DNA from: Halichoerus grypus
Taxonomy: Eukaryota > Chordata > Mammalia > Carnivora > Phocidae
NCBI RefSeq assembly: GCF_964656455.1
Contig: NC_135715.1
Coordinates: forward strand, 78,346,414 to 78,410,413
Length of the DNA: 64,000 bases
Direction: 5' to 3'
Shown piece after piece: positions 11,232 to 21,441 of this stretch (position 1 is its first letter; each line of letters starts with the position of its first letter). The position numbers were made by a program, and so were the translations under genes. Under the pieces are notes generated by a model. The model did not search any database. It was not told the DNA's origin and saw only the letters and a list, made by a program, of their open reading frames with translations.

Positions 11232-11424
11232 CCATAAACATGGGGACCCATGGGGACCCATAAACATGGGTCATGTTTATCAGCATTGACCAGAGAGACA
11301 CGGGTGACCAACAGAACGGGGAACTTAGCATGAAGTAATGAAATGAAACCCCGGCCCCCCTCACTTGAATGAGCCCATTTCAATTTTAGCACTCAAGGGT
11401 CTCCAACATTTCATAAACATTTCT

Positions 11425-11642
11425 TTTCTTTTTTTTTTAAAGGTTTTTTTTTTTAATTTATTCATTCGAGACACAGAGATACAGAGAGAGAGAGAATATG
11501 AGCAGGGGGAGAAGCAGAGGGAGGGGGAGAAGCAGGCCCCCTGCTGAGCAGGGAGCCCAATGTGGGGCTCAATCCCAGGACCCTGGGTTCATGATCTGAG
11601 CCGAAGGCAGACACTTAACCATCTGAGCCACCCAGGCGCCCC
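11425..11642 (-). mobile_element. CAN SINE, antisense, with perfect TSD
   Basis: A complete reversed element. The 15-bp TSD TTCATAAACATTTCT lies at 11410-11424 and 11643-11657. Confidence 0.95.
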
Positions 11643-12002
11643 TTCATAAACATTTCTAAGCTCCAGGGCTGAGTCCTGAATCTGCACCTAACGGGCGGTC
11701 ACAGAAGGAAACCTCTGTCTCTTACACTCTTCTTTCTTTCTCCAACATCAGAGATGCCAGCAAAGAGGAAAGGGGTGGGGCTAATGCCCCCTTTACCCAC
11801 TGCGGATTTAAGGCACAAAGACATTTGTGCAGCATGCATTGAAATAAAGAATTTGCCCAAAATGTCTTCAAGGGACTGGCTACCCAGTGTGAAAGGTAAC
11901 TTGATTTTGGCCAAATTATTGGGGTGGGGGTGGTATATACATATATTTTATGTTATGTTCTAATGGATTGAAATCAACTAGATTGAAAAGTTATGAAAAG
12001 GT

Positions 12003-12211
12003 GGGGCACTTGGGTGGCTCAGTCAGTTAAGCATCCGACTCTTGATTTCAGCTCAGGTCATGATCTCAGGGTTGGGAGATGGAGCCCTGCATCAGGCTCC
12101 CCACTCGGAGGCGGTGTCTGCTTGGGATTCTCTCTCCTTCTGCCCCTCCCCCCACCCACACATGCACGCTCTCTCTCTCTCAAATAAATAAATATACAAA
12201 ATCTTTTTAAT
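12003..12211 (+). mobile_element. CAN SINE, sense, with perfect TSD
   Basis: GGGGCACTTGGGTGGCTCAG through the CT-rich body and AATAAATAAATA tail. The 15-bp TSD AAGTTATGAAAAGGT lies at 11988-12002 and 12212-12226. Confidence 0.95.
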
Positions 12212-12231
12212 AAGTTATGAAAAGGTATATA

Positions 12232-12790
12232 ACCATGGTTCTCAAACTATATGTTGAGGTGCCCTGTGCACAGTCAACTCACAGGGTCAGCAAGGAATGT
12301 TTCAAAGTTTTTTCCTATCGAACTGACAAATTGATGGGAAAACAGAGGTGATGCCTGTTGGACACCACTCTGCAACTCAGGGTAGCTCAGGTTTCAACAT
12401 TAGATCACACTACATTCCTTGCAGTGACATGTATCTTTGCAAAGCTGGGATTTTGTGGGTGCCATGATGAAAAGCAAGTATGTTGTCAAGATCAGTGTGG
12501 AATGGGAAATGAGTGGCAGCAGCGTCCGGTCTTGTTCCAAGATTTGAGGAATTGTGCAGTGCCCAACAAGCACGCACATCCATTGGCAATTGTGGTTACT
12601 TAAGGATAAAAACAAAATAGAATTTTTTCTTTCAATTTAAATGAATTTTTTTTTCAAATGGCTACTGGGTTTTTAAGACACAAATACTAAATTGCTTGGA
12701 ACTAACTACATTATAAATGGAACTATTAGGTAGTTCTTTTGGCATAGGGCACTGAGAAAATATTACTGAGCCACTAGAACACACAGACTA
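12232..12790. mobile_element. Possible old DNA transposon remnant
   Basis: CATGGTTCTCAAACTATATG at the left resembles a hAT/MER terminal motif. The right end is not clear and no transposase is seen. The 81-codon ORF at 12358-12603 is unrecognised. Confidence 0.3.
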
Positions 12791-12884
12791 GAAGGTACAG
12801 TAGTAAGTAGGTCTCTCTCCTACCCACAGAAGCAACCACAGATACTAATTTCTTGTATGTTCAAGAGATATTTAATACACATAA

Positions 12885-13100
12885 TAATAGCTAACATTTA
12901 TTTAACTTTTACTTCATGTCAAGCACTCTTCTAAGTTTGTGTTTATTAATGAATTTAATCTTCTATGATGCAGGTGCTATTATTACTCCCGTTTTATAGA
13001 TCAAGACATGAACACTCAGAGAGGCTAAGTAACTGCCCCAATCCACGCACCCGAAAATGGCTTCAGGGTCGGTGCTCTTTGATTTACTCTATATCACTTT
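12885..13100 (+). mobile_element. MIR, sense
   Basis: TAGCTAACATTTATTTAACT, TCAAGCACTCTTCTAAGTTT, CTATTATTACTCCCGTTTTA and CAGAGAGGCTAAGTAACTGC follow MIR order almost end to end. Confidence 0.9.
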
Positions 13101-13122
13101 TGTGCCAAGTATGGATATTATC

Positions 13123-13214
13123 TTAAAGATTTTATTTTTAAGTAATCTCTATACCCATTGTGGGGCTGGGACTTACAACCCCGAGATCTACCCAACTGAG
13201 CCAGCTGGGCACCC
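13123..13214 (-). mobile_element. tRNA-only SINE, antisense
   Basis: AAGTAATCTCTATACCCATT through ACTGAGCCAGCTGGGCACCC. ATGGA(T/C)ATT(A/G)TC flanks it on both sides. Confidence 0.85.
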
Positions 13215-13319
13215 CATGGACATTGTCCTTTTTTTTGGACATTATCTTTAAAAACATGTCAATTTGATAGGAAAAAAATACCAGTTGTTTGAATATTAGT
13301 AAAGTTAAGCATTTTTTTA

Positions 13320-13427
13320 TTTAAATAGGCTCCATGCCCAGCATGGATCCCAACGTGGGGCTTGAACTCATGACCTCGGCTGAGATCAGGGTCGGACGCT
13401 TAACCAACTGAGCCACCCAGGCGTCCC
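13320..13427 (-). mobile_element. tRNA-only SINE, antisense, with perfect TSD
   Basis: TTTAAATAGGCTCCATGCCC through AACTGAGCCACCCAGGCGTC. The 15-bp TSD TTAAGCATTTTTTTA lies at 13305-13319 and 13428-13442. Confidence 0.93.
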
Positions 13428-13674
13428 TTAAGCATTTTTTTAATATGTTTACTGTCATTTATATTTATTCTTTCCATGACTTGCCTCCTATGTGAACATT
13501 TTTAAGCTTTTAAAATGTCACCACTTTCTAGGGTGTCTGTAAAAAATTAATGTGTAAATTACTTCGAAGCACCCGATCAGGCAGAAATGCCAACTATCAT
13601 GCTAACTGGAATCTTCTGCTCCTCTATAGTTCAGTAAGCCAAATTCATTTTCTCAAATTAGAAGTTTACTTTCT

Positions 13675-13781
13675 AGGAGTACGTGGCTGGCTCAGTTGGC
13701 AGAACATGCACTCTTGATCTTGGGATTGTGAGTTTGAGCCCCACATTGGGTATAGAGATTACTTAAAAAAAAAAAATCTTA
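13675..13781 (+). mobile_element. tRNA-only SINE, sense
   Basis: A diverged head (TGGCTGGCTCAGTTGGCAGA), TTGATCTTGGGATTGTGAGT and GGGTATAGAGATTACTTAAA followed by poly(A). A younger full SINE entered its tail. Confidence 0.88.
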
Positions 13782-13797
13782 AAAAAATGGTTTAATA

Positions 13798-13990
13798 GGG
13801 ACGCCTGGGTGGCTCAGTTGGTTAAGCGACTGCCTGCGGCTCAGGTCATGATCCTGGAGTCCCGGGATCGAGTCCCACATCGGGCTCCCGGCTCAGCGGG
13901 GGGGTCTGCTTCTCCCTCTGACCCTCCTCCCTCTCATGCTCTCTGTCTCTCATTCTCTCTCTCTCAAATAAATAAATAAAATCTTTAAAA
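13798..13990 (+). mobile_element. CAN SINE, sense, subfamily B, in tail of older SINE
   Basis: The head GGGACGCCTGGGTGGCTCAG, then GAGTCCCGGGATCGAGTCCC and ACCCTCCTCCCTCTCATGCT mark the second body type. The TSD AAAAAATGGTTTAATA lies at 13782-13797 and 13991-14006. Confidence 0.95.
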
Positions 13991-14006
13991 AAAAAATGGT
14001 TTAATA

Positions 14007-14367
14007 AAAAGGTTAATTTCTAGAGACAAAAAATTAATCTTAAGGCTTTTCCTTCGTCACTTCTAGTTTAAAATGGTTATTTGAGAAAAATAAAGAGAAG
14101 AATCTCACTACCTCATAAAAGAAACCTTAAAACATTTGTCTCTGACAATCAAAGATTGTGAGTGGTACAGGTATCACTTAATGATACTTGTTTTTCTAAG
14201 AAGTGACTGTTTTTTTCAAAGTCTGAGGAAGAAATCAATGTTACGTGATATTTTCTTATCTAAGTTTCATTGATGTTTATAATTTATCTTTGCTGATTGT
14301 TCTTTATTTCTCCATGTGGGGATCTTTTCCATGTCTTAGTCCACTGAAAGGGTTTTGAATTGGTACT
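14007..14367. other. Unassigned AT-rich sequence
   Basis: Nothing recognised. Confidence 0.5.
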
Positions 14368-14381
14368 GCTGAGGCATAGAT

Positions 14382-14794
14382 CTGTTTTTTTAAGTTAATT
14401 ATTTATTTATTAAAATTTATTTATTTATTTATTTATGAGAGAGAGAGAGGAGAACAGAGGGAGAGGGACAAGCAGACTCTGCGCAGAGCGTGAAGCTTGA
14501 TCTCAAGACCCTGAGATCAAGGGGCGCCTGGGTGGCTTAGTTGGTTAAGCGTCTGCCTTTGGCTCAGGTCATGATCCTGGAGTCCTGGGATCGAGTCTCA
14601 CATTGGGCTCCCTGCTCAGCGGGGAGTCTGCTTCTCCCTCTGTCCTTCACCCTGCTTGTGCTCTCTTTCACTCCCTCCCTCTCTCTCTCAAATAAATAAA
14701 ATAAAATAAAATAAAATAAAATAAAATAAAAGATCCCGAGATCATGATCTGAGCCAAAACCAAGGGTAGGATGCTTAATCGACCCAGGCAGCCC
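14382..14794 (-). mobile_element. Old CAN SINE, antisense, split by another SINE
   Basis: The tail (repeated TTTATTTA) and GAGAGA body occupy 14382-14506 and the tRNA-like head 14746-14794. A sense SINE separates them. Approximate TSDs of the whole cluster are GCTGAGGCATAGAT (14368-14381) and ACTGAGGCCTAGAT (15101-15114). Confidence 0.85.
14521..14731 (+). mobile_element. CAN SINE, sense, nested, with (TAAAA)n tail
   Basis: A full sense element ending in about seven TAAAA units. Diverged TSD copies GACCCTGAGATCAA (14507-14520) and GATCCCGAGATCAT (14732-14745) come from the host SINE. Confidence 0.93.
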
Positions 14795-14808
14795 AAGTTT
14801 ACTTATTT

Positions 14809-15001
14809 ATTTATTTTTTAAAAAGATTTTCTTTATTTAAGAGAGAGAGAGAACAAGCAGCGGGAAGGGCAGAGGGAGAGGGAGAAGCAGACTCCTCGCT
14901 GAACAGGGAGCCAGCCCTACATGGGGCTCAATCCCAGGACCCTGGGATCATGACCTGAACTGAAGGCAGACACTGAAGCAACTGAGCCACCCAGGCGCCC
15001 C
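14809..15001 (-). mobile_element. CAN SINE, antisense, in the nested cluster
   Basis: AAAAAGATTTTCTTTATTTA through ACTGAGCCACCCAGGCGCCC. The TSD AAGTTTA(C/T)TTATTT lies at 14795-14808 and 15002-15015. Confidence 0.93.
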
Positions 15002-15015
15002 AAGTTTATTTATTT

Positions 15016-15098
15016 TTAAGTGATCTCTACACTGGGCTCAAACTCATGACCTAGAGATCGAGTCACCTGCTTTCCCTACTGAGCCAGCCAGGTGCCCT
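15016..15098 (-). mobile_element. tRNA-only SINE, antisense, in the nested cluster
   Basis: TTAAGTGATCTCTACACTGG through CTACTGAGCCAGCCAGGTGC. It shares the cluster's outer flank at 15099-15114. Confidence 0.85.
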
Positions 15099-15114
15099 GT
15101 ACTGAGGCCTAGAT

Positions 15115-16039
15115 TTAGTAAATAGCAGCCCATCTGAGTTCCAGTAGAGAAAGCAAATGAGGACCTCAACAATTACTGATTTATGTAAGGAACTGAGTCC
15201 TGAAGATGAAAATAATTCAAATAAAATCTTCTCTAAATATTATTTTTAAACAGTCTAATGGACACCCCTTTTCAAGTAATAGTTTCCTTTTATTTTGTTA
15301 CTGATTGGTCCAGTTAACTAAGCTGCAGCACTAACAATCACGTATCAGTTGCTATCTAGACTTTCAAAAAAAGATTGTTCCAGAAAAGGGGGGGAGGGAA
15401 GATTGTTCCCATAGAGCATACTTTTTCATAGATAACTTTTTTTTTAATCCAGCTGTTTTATAAAAATATAAAAGATTCCTTTTTCCACATAAACCTGTCT
15501 TTCCCAATTAAGTCTGTGGACTTTAGGAACTAGTATAATAATGTAGGTGAGATCACCAGGTATATAAATATTAGGAAAGAAACTATCTAGAAACTAAGAT
15601 AATGTAGTTTATAGGTGGATCCATGAATTTTTTTAAAAAAAATTATCACTTATTTTTATTAAAGAGAAATAACTAGAATCCACCTGAGAGATTTCAAGGT
15701 TTTAGTACTTAGAATGAGAAATACTTTAAGGCTAGGGAAAGAAAATAAAATTTTGCCCCAAATATGACTGCAGGTTTTCTTCCTAATTAAATTAGTTGTC
15801 TTTTCCCCCAGGTTTTGAAGTTAAAGATTTGCTGAACTAGAGATGAAGGTTCAGTTAGAGTCAGAGGCAGCCCTATGGTGTTTACCTCCTCCGGCAGCCT
15901 GGGAGATTTCTACGGAGGTTGTTAATTGTTTGGTAAGTCGGGATTCAGAACTAAAGGCTTTAGAATTCCCTAAAAGGGGTTTGGTTGTTTTGCCCTGAAC
16001 TTCAGGCAAAAAATTTTTCCAGAGATCACCTGAATTTTG
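15115..16039. other. Unassigned AT-rich sequence
   Basis: No gene or confident repeat is seen. The part 15690-15780 weakly resembles 17760-17815 (AAATATGACT and neighbouring purine-rich sequence), so both may be one old repeat. Confidence 0.45.
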
Positions 16040-16054
16040 TTGAGTAGATTTTTT

Positions 16055-16249
16055 TTTTAAAGATTTTATTTATTTATTTGACAGAGAGAGACACAGCGAG
16101 AGAGGGAACACAAGCAGGGGGAGCGGGAGAGCGAGAAGCAGGCTTCCCGCTGAGCAGGGAGCCCGATGTGGGGCTCGATCCCAGGACCCTGGGAACATGA
16201 CCTGAGCCGAAGGCAGATGCTTAACGACTGAGCCACCCAGGTGCCCCTC
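16055..16249 (-). mobile_element. CAN SINE, antisense, with perfect TSD
   Basis: A complete reversed SINE. The 15-bp TSD TTGAGTAGATTTTTT lies at 16040-16054 and 16250-16264. The two ORFs of about 90 codons across it are repeat translations. Confidence 0.95.
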
Positions 16250-16264
16250 TTGAGTAGATTTTTT

Positions 16265-17160
16265 GCTTGTTTCTCTTCTGGGCCATGGACGTTTATACCA
16301 AATAAAAACCTGTAAATAGAAACTTCTGACAAGTCTTTTTTTCTTCACAATAGGTTACATGATCACAGAGGAAACAAAAACAGAGATACTAATATAATAA
16401 GAATACATGTAGAAATTCTCTTAGGCAAATGTATTTAGTGGTTTGATATCCTTTACTCTAGAATATATGTACAGAATATACTGATAACTGATAATTACCT
16501 ACTATCCAGTAGGTAATTTATCCTGAATTCTATTCAGTATTTTAGTCCAGAAAGTACCATAGTTTCTCTGAGTGCCAAATCAAACCAATAAACAGCAGAG
16601 GGAGCTGGTGAAGTGCTTTTGCAAGTAGGATCTGTGTTCACGCCAAGGATCCACGAAATTTCTTGGCATGACATTTTCATGAGAGGAAAATAGGAATTCT
16701 TTATTAAACCACTTGCAAATTGCGATGTTTTCTTTTAAGTATTTTATTTTATATCTGTATATTCTAAGAAGGTGGTGATGAACCTACATAGCCAGAAACA
16801 AATACTGTGCAGATTTCTGTAATGTTAAGGCAAATCTGCATTATGTGCCTCCCCTGACCCAAACTAGACAATTGTTAAGGAACCCTTGAATGGCATGGCT
16901 TACTCTGTTCTTGAGCCATTATGGGCACTTACTGTTTGTTCATTCCATATTGAGTCAACAAAAACATATTGAGCAGCCTTATGTTCAATTTATGTATTGA
17001 GTATCACTTTGCACAGACTGAATGCTTAAAATTGAAGCTTGAATATAAAATCCATGGGTGTCTCTACATAAATTAATCACAAGTTTTTTCAGGACAACAT
17101 TATAAGGCAGGTAGGATTATTTGATTCTGTTCATAAGCTCTATAGATCATTACTTTCATC
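16265..17160. other. Unassigned AT-rich sequence
   Basis: Nothing is recognised apart from a CTCF-like match at 16592-16607. Confidence 0.5.
16592..16607 (+). promoter_or_regulatory. CTCF-like motif (tentative)
   Basis: ACAGCAGAGGGAGCTG differs from the common CCAGCAGAGGGCGCTG core at two positions. Motif match only. Confidence 0.25.
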
Positions 17161-17176
17161 AAAGTTGAAATTTGTA

Positions 17177-17580
17177 CTTCCAATCCATGAGCATGGAATG
17201 TTTTTCCATTTCTTTGTGTCTTCCTCAATTTCTTTCATGAGTATTTTATAGTTTTCTGAGTACAGATCCTTTGCCTCTTTGGTTAGATTTAGTCCTAGGT
17301 ATCTTATGGTTTTGGGTGCAGTTGTAAATGGGATCGACTCCTTAATTTCTCTTTCTTCTGTCTTATTGTTGGTGTATAGGAATGCCACTGATTTCTGTGC
17401 ATTGATTTTATATCCTGCCACTTTACTGAATTCCTGTATGAGTTCTAGCAGTTTTGGGGTGGAGTCTTTTGTTATACACAAACAATGACTCATGGAACAC
17501 TACATCAAAAACTAATGATGTAATGTATGGTGATAAACATAACAATAAAAAATAAAGAGAAAAAAAATTTAAAAAAAAAT
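17177..17580. mobile_element. Twin-primed (5'-inverted) L1 insertion
   Basis: The part 17177 to about 17471 is reversed L1 ORF2; on the minus strand it contains [16 protein letters not shown] and [19 protein letters not shown]. From about 17472 the sequence switches to the sense L1 3' end (CATGGAACACTACATCAAAA, CTAATGATGTAATGTATGGT) and an A-rich tail. Perfect 16-bp TSDs AAAGTTGAAATTTGTA bound it at 17161-17176 and 17581-17596. This is the classic twin-priming layout. Confidence 0.94.
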
Positions 17581-17596
17581 AAAGTTGAAATTTGTA

Positions 17597-17707
17597 GGGG
17601 TGCCTGGCCAGCTCAGTCAGTAGAGCGTGCGGCTCTTGATCTCAGGGTTGTGAGTTCGAGCCCCATGTTGGGTGTAGAGATCACTTAAAGAAAAGATTTT
17701 TTTTTAA
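17597..17707 (+). mobile_element. tRNA-only SINE, sense, at the same target site
   Basis: GGGGTGCCTGGCCAGCTCAG through GGGTGTAGAGATCACTTAAA and an A/T tail. AAGTTGAAATTTGT flanks it at 17582-17595 and 17708-17721, the same site used by the neighbouring L1. Confidence 0.93.
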
Positions 17708-17721
17708 GTTGAAATTTGTCA

Positions 17722-20168
17722 CATTTACCTGCCAGATTTAGATGAACTTAGAACTTTGGAGAGAGAATTACTTTAAGATTACAGAAAGAACAGAGTTTTA
17801 CTTCAAATATGACTCTTCCTTTTAAGTAATGTGTAGGGACGGAGTCAGGAGAGCTGGTTGGGACCGTCTTTGATAAGAGGTGGGCTTGAGCTCTGTTGGA
17901 ATAAATAGAATGAAAATCATCGCAGGAGGCAGACATGGTGTCACACGTGAGGAGAACAACAGTCACAGGCTAGAGGCCCACATGCAGTTGGTGTGGCTGG
18001 CCTCTGGGACAGCAGGACCAGCCTGGCTGAGTTGGATCATGACTTCTGTAGTTCAAAACAAGCAAACCAGCTCTTGCTAAATACCACATTCCTTCGCACC
18101 AGACTCCCCGGAGATGCATTTTCTAATGCTGCAATCCTCAGAGTTTCTGTTCTGGAATGTCTCCACATTCTTAAAAAAGTATCCAGAAGGGACCCCCTGA
18201 AAGCTAAGAGACCCTGTCTCCCCTGAAAACTTTTCTCGCTAACTTCGTTGGCATCAGGTCCAGAGTGATGAAACGGGGCTTTCTCCAGCGTGTAGAAAAC
18301 CAGATTCAGAACCCTAAAGTGTGGAACCCACTCTCCCAGGAAGAACTGAAAAAGTTAACGAATGAGGAAAAAACAGAGACAAAATGAGAGAAAACAGAAA
18401 ATATCAGAAAGTTGGTAACAACTGCTTTGTGTCCTTGTTGTTCAAAAAAACCTTGTCTTGGTTGTAGGTCCTTCCTCAGCGCCTACGTGACCAGGAGGCC
18501 TGAAAAGGACCAGAATATCTTGGGGCTGCTCGGCCAAATATTTAAAGTTGCCTTTAATAACGACACATTCAGGCTCACAGGGTCCAAGTGCCAGTGTTTG
18601 CATCACCTGCTGCTGGTCAGAAGATGCTCTCTGGGCCACACGGTGTGATGAGAGCCTGCGGCAGGTGGTGAACACTTAGGTCTCTCCAGGTACAACCAGT
18701 GACCACGGCTGCTGCTCAAAGAAGCAGCAGTGCTTGTGTTCACATGGGTCCAAGGATGAGGCAAAAATACCAAGGATATGAACACAGGCTGCTTAAAGAA
18801 GTTTATAAACGAAATCCCAGTTTTCTCTAACTCTCCATAGGTTTAAATGTTAGGAATAAGAGCAAAGCAACATCACTGCAGAGCCCTCTTGACGAATCTT
18901 CAGATTCTCCCTTAGAGGGATAGTGACAATTCCTACAGACATCTAACAGGGACAGGCTTCACTACTCCCTGCTTTGTCAAAATCCAGCCCAGTCATCCCT
19001 GTCAGCTCTTGCAGCCACAGGGCACGGTCCCCTTTGGCAAGGGCAGGGACAGAGTCACAATAAGAGTTGTTCTTCTCAGACAACCCAGCCCTATCTCGAG
19101 TAGGCTTCCTCCTTTCCCCAGTTCCCCATGACATCCAGGGACTGGCCTATGTCACCTCCTCACAAAAGAGATCTTGTCACTATCATCCTTTGCCCACTGG
19201 CAAGCAGCTTTGGCTTTGATTCTTCTCAACAACCAGAGGACATGGTGGGATTTCATCCCTTTGATGTGACTTGAAAAGCCTTAGCAGGCTTGCTTGAGAG
19301 GAACTGCCAGGCCAAGACCAAGCCATCCTTGTGCCCTCCTTTCTCCCAAACGCTCCTCACATTCTGTACCTGCCGATGGTCCACGATCTGGACTCTGACA
19401 CCCTGCAGCATCCACTAATGCTGCCTCTCTCGATAGCACCTTTTCAGTCTTGCCACTGACGCTCCCTCGATTTCAGCGGCTCCAGGCAGTTTAGAAGTCA
19501 CTCCGTTTTCCAGGTCAGGAAGCCCCTGATGAGGAGTGTCATCGAAAAGACGTGACTGCTAATTGATCGGTGAGCTGGACCCACGCACTCCTCCTCACTC
19601 CTCCCCTGTCTCTTGAATATAGGTTCTGCTTGCCTTTCCCACCCCCGGAGGCTGCTGCAAAGACATAGCCTTGAAATGGTGATTTGGTGCTGAGAACAGC
19701 TGCACTGTATACCTGACAGCATGTTTGAGCCTCCTTATAGACTTTTAAGATTTGGCAAGTGGGTATGGGGATCTATTTGTCTTGCTGCCGCCCAAGGTGA
19801 GTGCCCTCATACCTAAGTTCCCTTTGCTATTATTAAAACTGCCACCTACCAACCCCTGAGGGACCTCGTCTTTCTTCGGTCTCTCCCTGCCCTCTGCTTA
19901 TGGGGGCCAGTTTCCGAGTACACCGGGAAAGCTCCAGACAGGCTTGTGGACCTACATGCCCCTGCCCTTGGACAGTCTGGCAATAGTATCATGCACGTGA
20001 ACTGCACAGCAAACCCCCCCGCAGGTAGTAACCTCTTAGACTTGAGGCTGCTGCCACGGCACAACATGGCTCTGGGAGGGGTCCCTACAGCAGGTACGTT
20101 CATTTAAAGCCTTTGAGCATCTGTGAGTAACTCATGTCTTCAGGTTTTTGGGTCATAGGATTAGTCTT
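17722..20168. other. Unassigned 2.4-kb stretch without young repeats
   Basis: This is one of the longest stretches without an obvious young repeat upstream of XPO4, and is moderately GC-rich in 18.9-20.1 kb. ORFs of 60-85 codons overlap on both strands with no domain I recognise. A 39-residue ORF at 18268-18387 is reported separately. It could hold old repeats, regulatory DNA or non-coding exons. Confidence 0.45.
18268..18387 (+). CDS. Small unrecognised ORF (39 residues), coding status doubtful
   Basis: ATG to TGA encodes a charged, Gln/Glu/Lys-rich peptide that includes NPKVWNPLSQEELKKLTN. There is no signal peptide or membrane segment. It is not recognised as a repeat translation or a known family and may be a pseudogene scrap or chance. 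Confidence 0.15.
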   Translation: MKRGFLQRVENQIQNPKVWNPLSQEELKKLTNEEKTETK

Positions 20169-20184
20169 AGAAATTTTTCTGGGA

Positions 20185-20384
20185 GGGCGCCTGGGTGGCT
20201 CAGTTGGTTAAGTGACTGCCTTCGGCTCAGGTCATGATCCTGGAGTCCCGGGATCGAGTCCTGCATCGGGCTCCCTGCTCAGCAGGGAGTCTGCTTCTCC
20301 CTCTGACCCTCCCCCCTCTCATGCTCTCTCTCTCTATCTCATTCTCTCTCTCAAATAAATAAATAAAATCTTTAAAAAAAAGAA
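20185..20384 (+). mobile_element. CAN SINE, sense, subfamily B, with perfect TSD
   Basis: GGGCGCCTGGGTGGCTCAGT, GAGTCCCGGGATCGAGTCCT and GACCCTCCCCCCTCTCATGC are diagnostic. The 16-bp TSD AGAAATTTTTCTGGGA lies at 20169-20184 and 20385-20400. Confidence 0.96.
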
Positions 20385-20452
20385 AGAAATTTTTCTGGGA
20401 AAATATATAAAGTCTTTATCACGATCTCAGAAGTTTTGATATGTTGGATACT

Positions 20453-20560
20453 TTTTTTTTTTTTTTACAATAAGTGAACTGTACCCCCAAAGTGGGTCTC
20501 AAAGTCACAACCCCAAGATCAACAGTCACGTGCCCTAGGGACTGGAGCCAGTCAGGCACC
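20453..20560 (-). mobile_element. tRNA-only SINE, antisense, diverged
   Basis: A poly(T) tail, AGTGAACTGTACCCCCAAAG and GGAGCCAGTCAGGCACCCC. TG(T/A)TGGAT flanks both sides. Confidence 0.8.
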
Positions 20561-20869
20561 CCTGATGGATGCCTTCTAATATTGAGTTCTGCAAGCAAGG
20601 GGGAGTATTGTACCTAGTTATTTGTTAGAAGCACTTTATTTAATAAGAGAGTCACTAAATTTTTATATATCATATAAATAAAAAAACAAAAAAAAAGAAA
20701 AAGAAAAAATGGACTCTAAAATTACTGCACTGTAGAGTTCAACAGCAGGAAAAAAGTCCTGATTTTACATTCTAAAAGTAAACTGGTTCAAAAATAAATT
20801 TCAAGAGTCATAACAGGAGGTGGGATACAGCTACTCTCCAGCTACTTCTTGCTGTTACTGTGACTGATA

Positions 20870-20891
20870 ACTCACACACACACACACACAC
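20870..20891. repeat. (AC)n microsatellite
   Basis: About ten AC units follow GATAACTC and precede a C run. Confidence 0.9.
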
Positions 20892-21308
20892 CCCCCAAAA
20901 CTGTGCTGTATCTTAGTGACATATATTTGAGAACTCCAAATATTAAAACTTCACAGATATATGATATGTGCAGAAATACACTTTCTATGAAAAAGAAATA
21001 TTTTAAAGAGATGTTTCCCTTTGGTCTATCATGTTTTTATTTCTGGGGAAATATATTAGGTTCCTATAAATTTGATACCGTAATACTTCTGGTTCTGTAT
21101 TGCTGCCTTCAAAAATTTCAGAAATTTTAGGTTATAAGATGTCTTAACATTTTCTAGATCAAATATTTTCTATATCAAAGGGAGTTATTCTTATTAAGTG
21201 TTCTCATTTAATTCGGGCTTTACAAGTAGATACCTGCTAAAAGAGATTTTCTTCCTGTCTTGATTCTCAAGTAAAATAGCATAATCTCTCTGTGGCATAA
21301 TTCATATT
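20892..21308. other. Unassigned AT-rich sequence
   Basis: Nothing recognised. Confidence 0.5.
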
Positions 21309-21321
21309 ATTCATCTGTATT

Positions 21322-21428
21322 TCTTTTTTTTTTTTTTTTTAAGTAATCTCTATGCCCATCACGGGGTTCAAACTCACGATGCCATCAAGAGTCACGTGTT
21401 CTACCGGCTGAGCCAGCCAGGTGCCCCA
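21322..21428 (-). mobile_element. tRNA-only SINE, antisense, with TSD
   Basis: A poly(T) tail, AAGTAATCTCTATGCCCATC through GCTGAGCCAGCCAGGTGCCC. The TSD ATTCATCT(G/A)TATT lies at 21309-21321 and 21429-21441. Confidence 0.92.
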
Positions 21429-21441
21429 ATTCATCTATATT

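Noticed and set aside
17605..17680. tRNA-like sequences in SINE heads (apparent A and B boxes)
   Set aside because: They are SINE promoter regions derived from tRNA, followed by SINE bodies and poly(A), and not functional tRNA genes.
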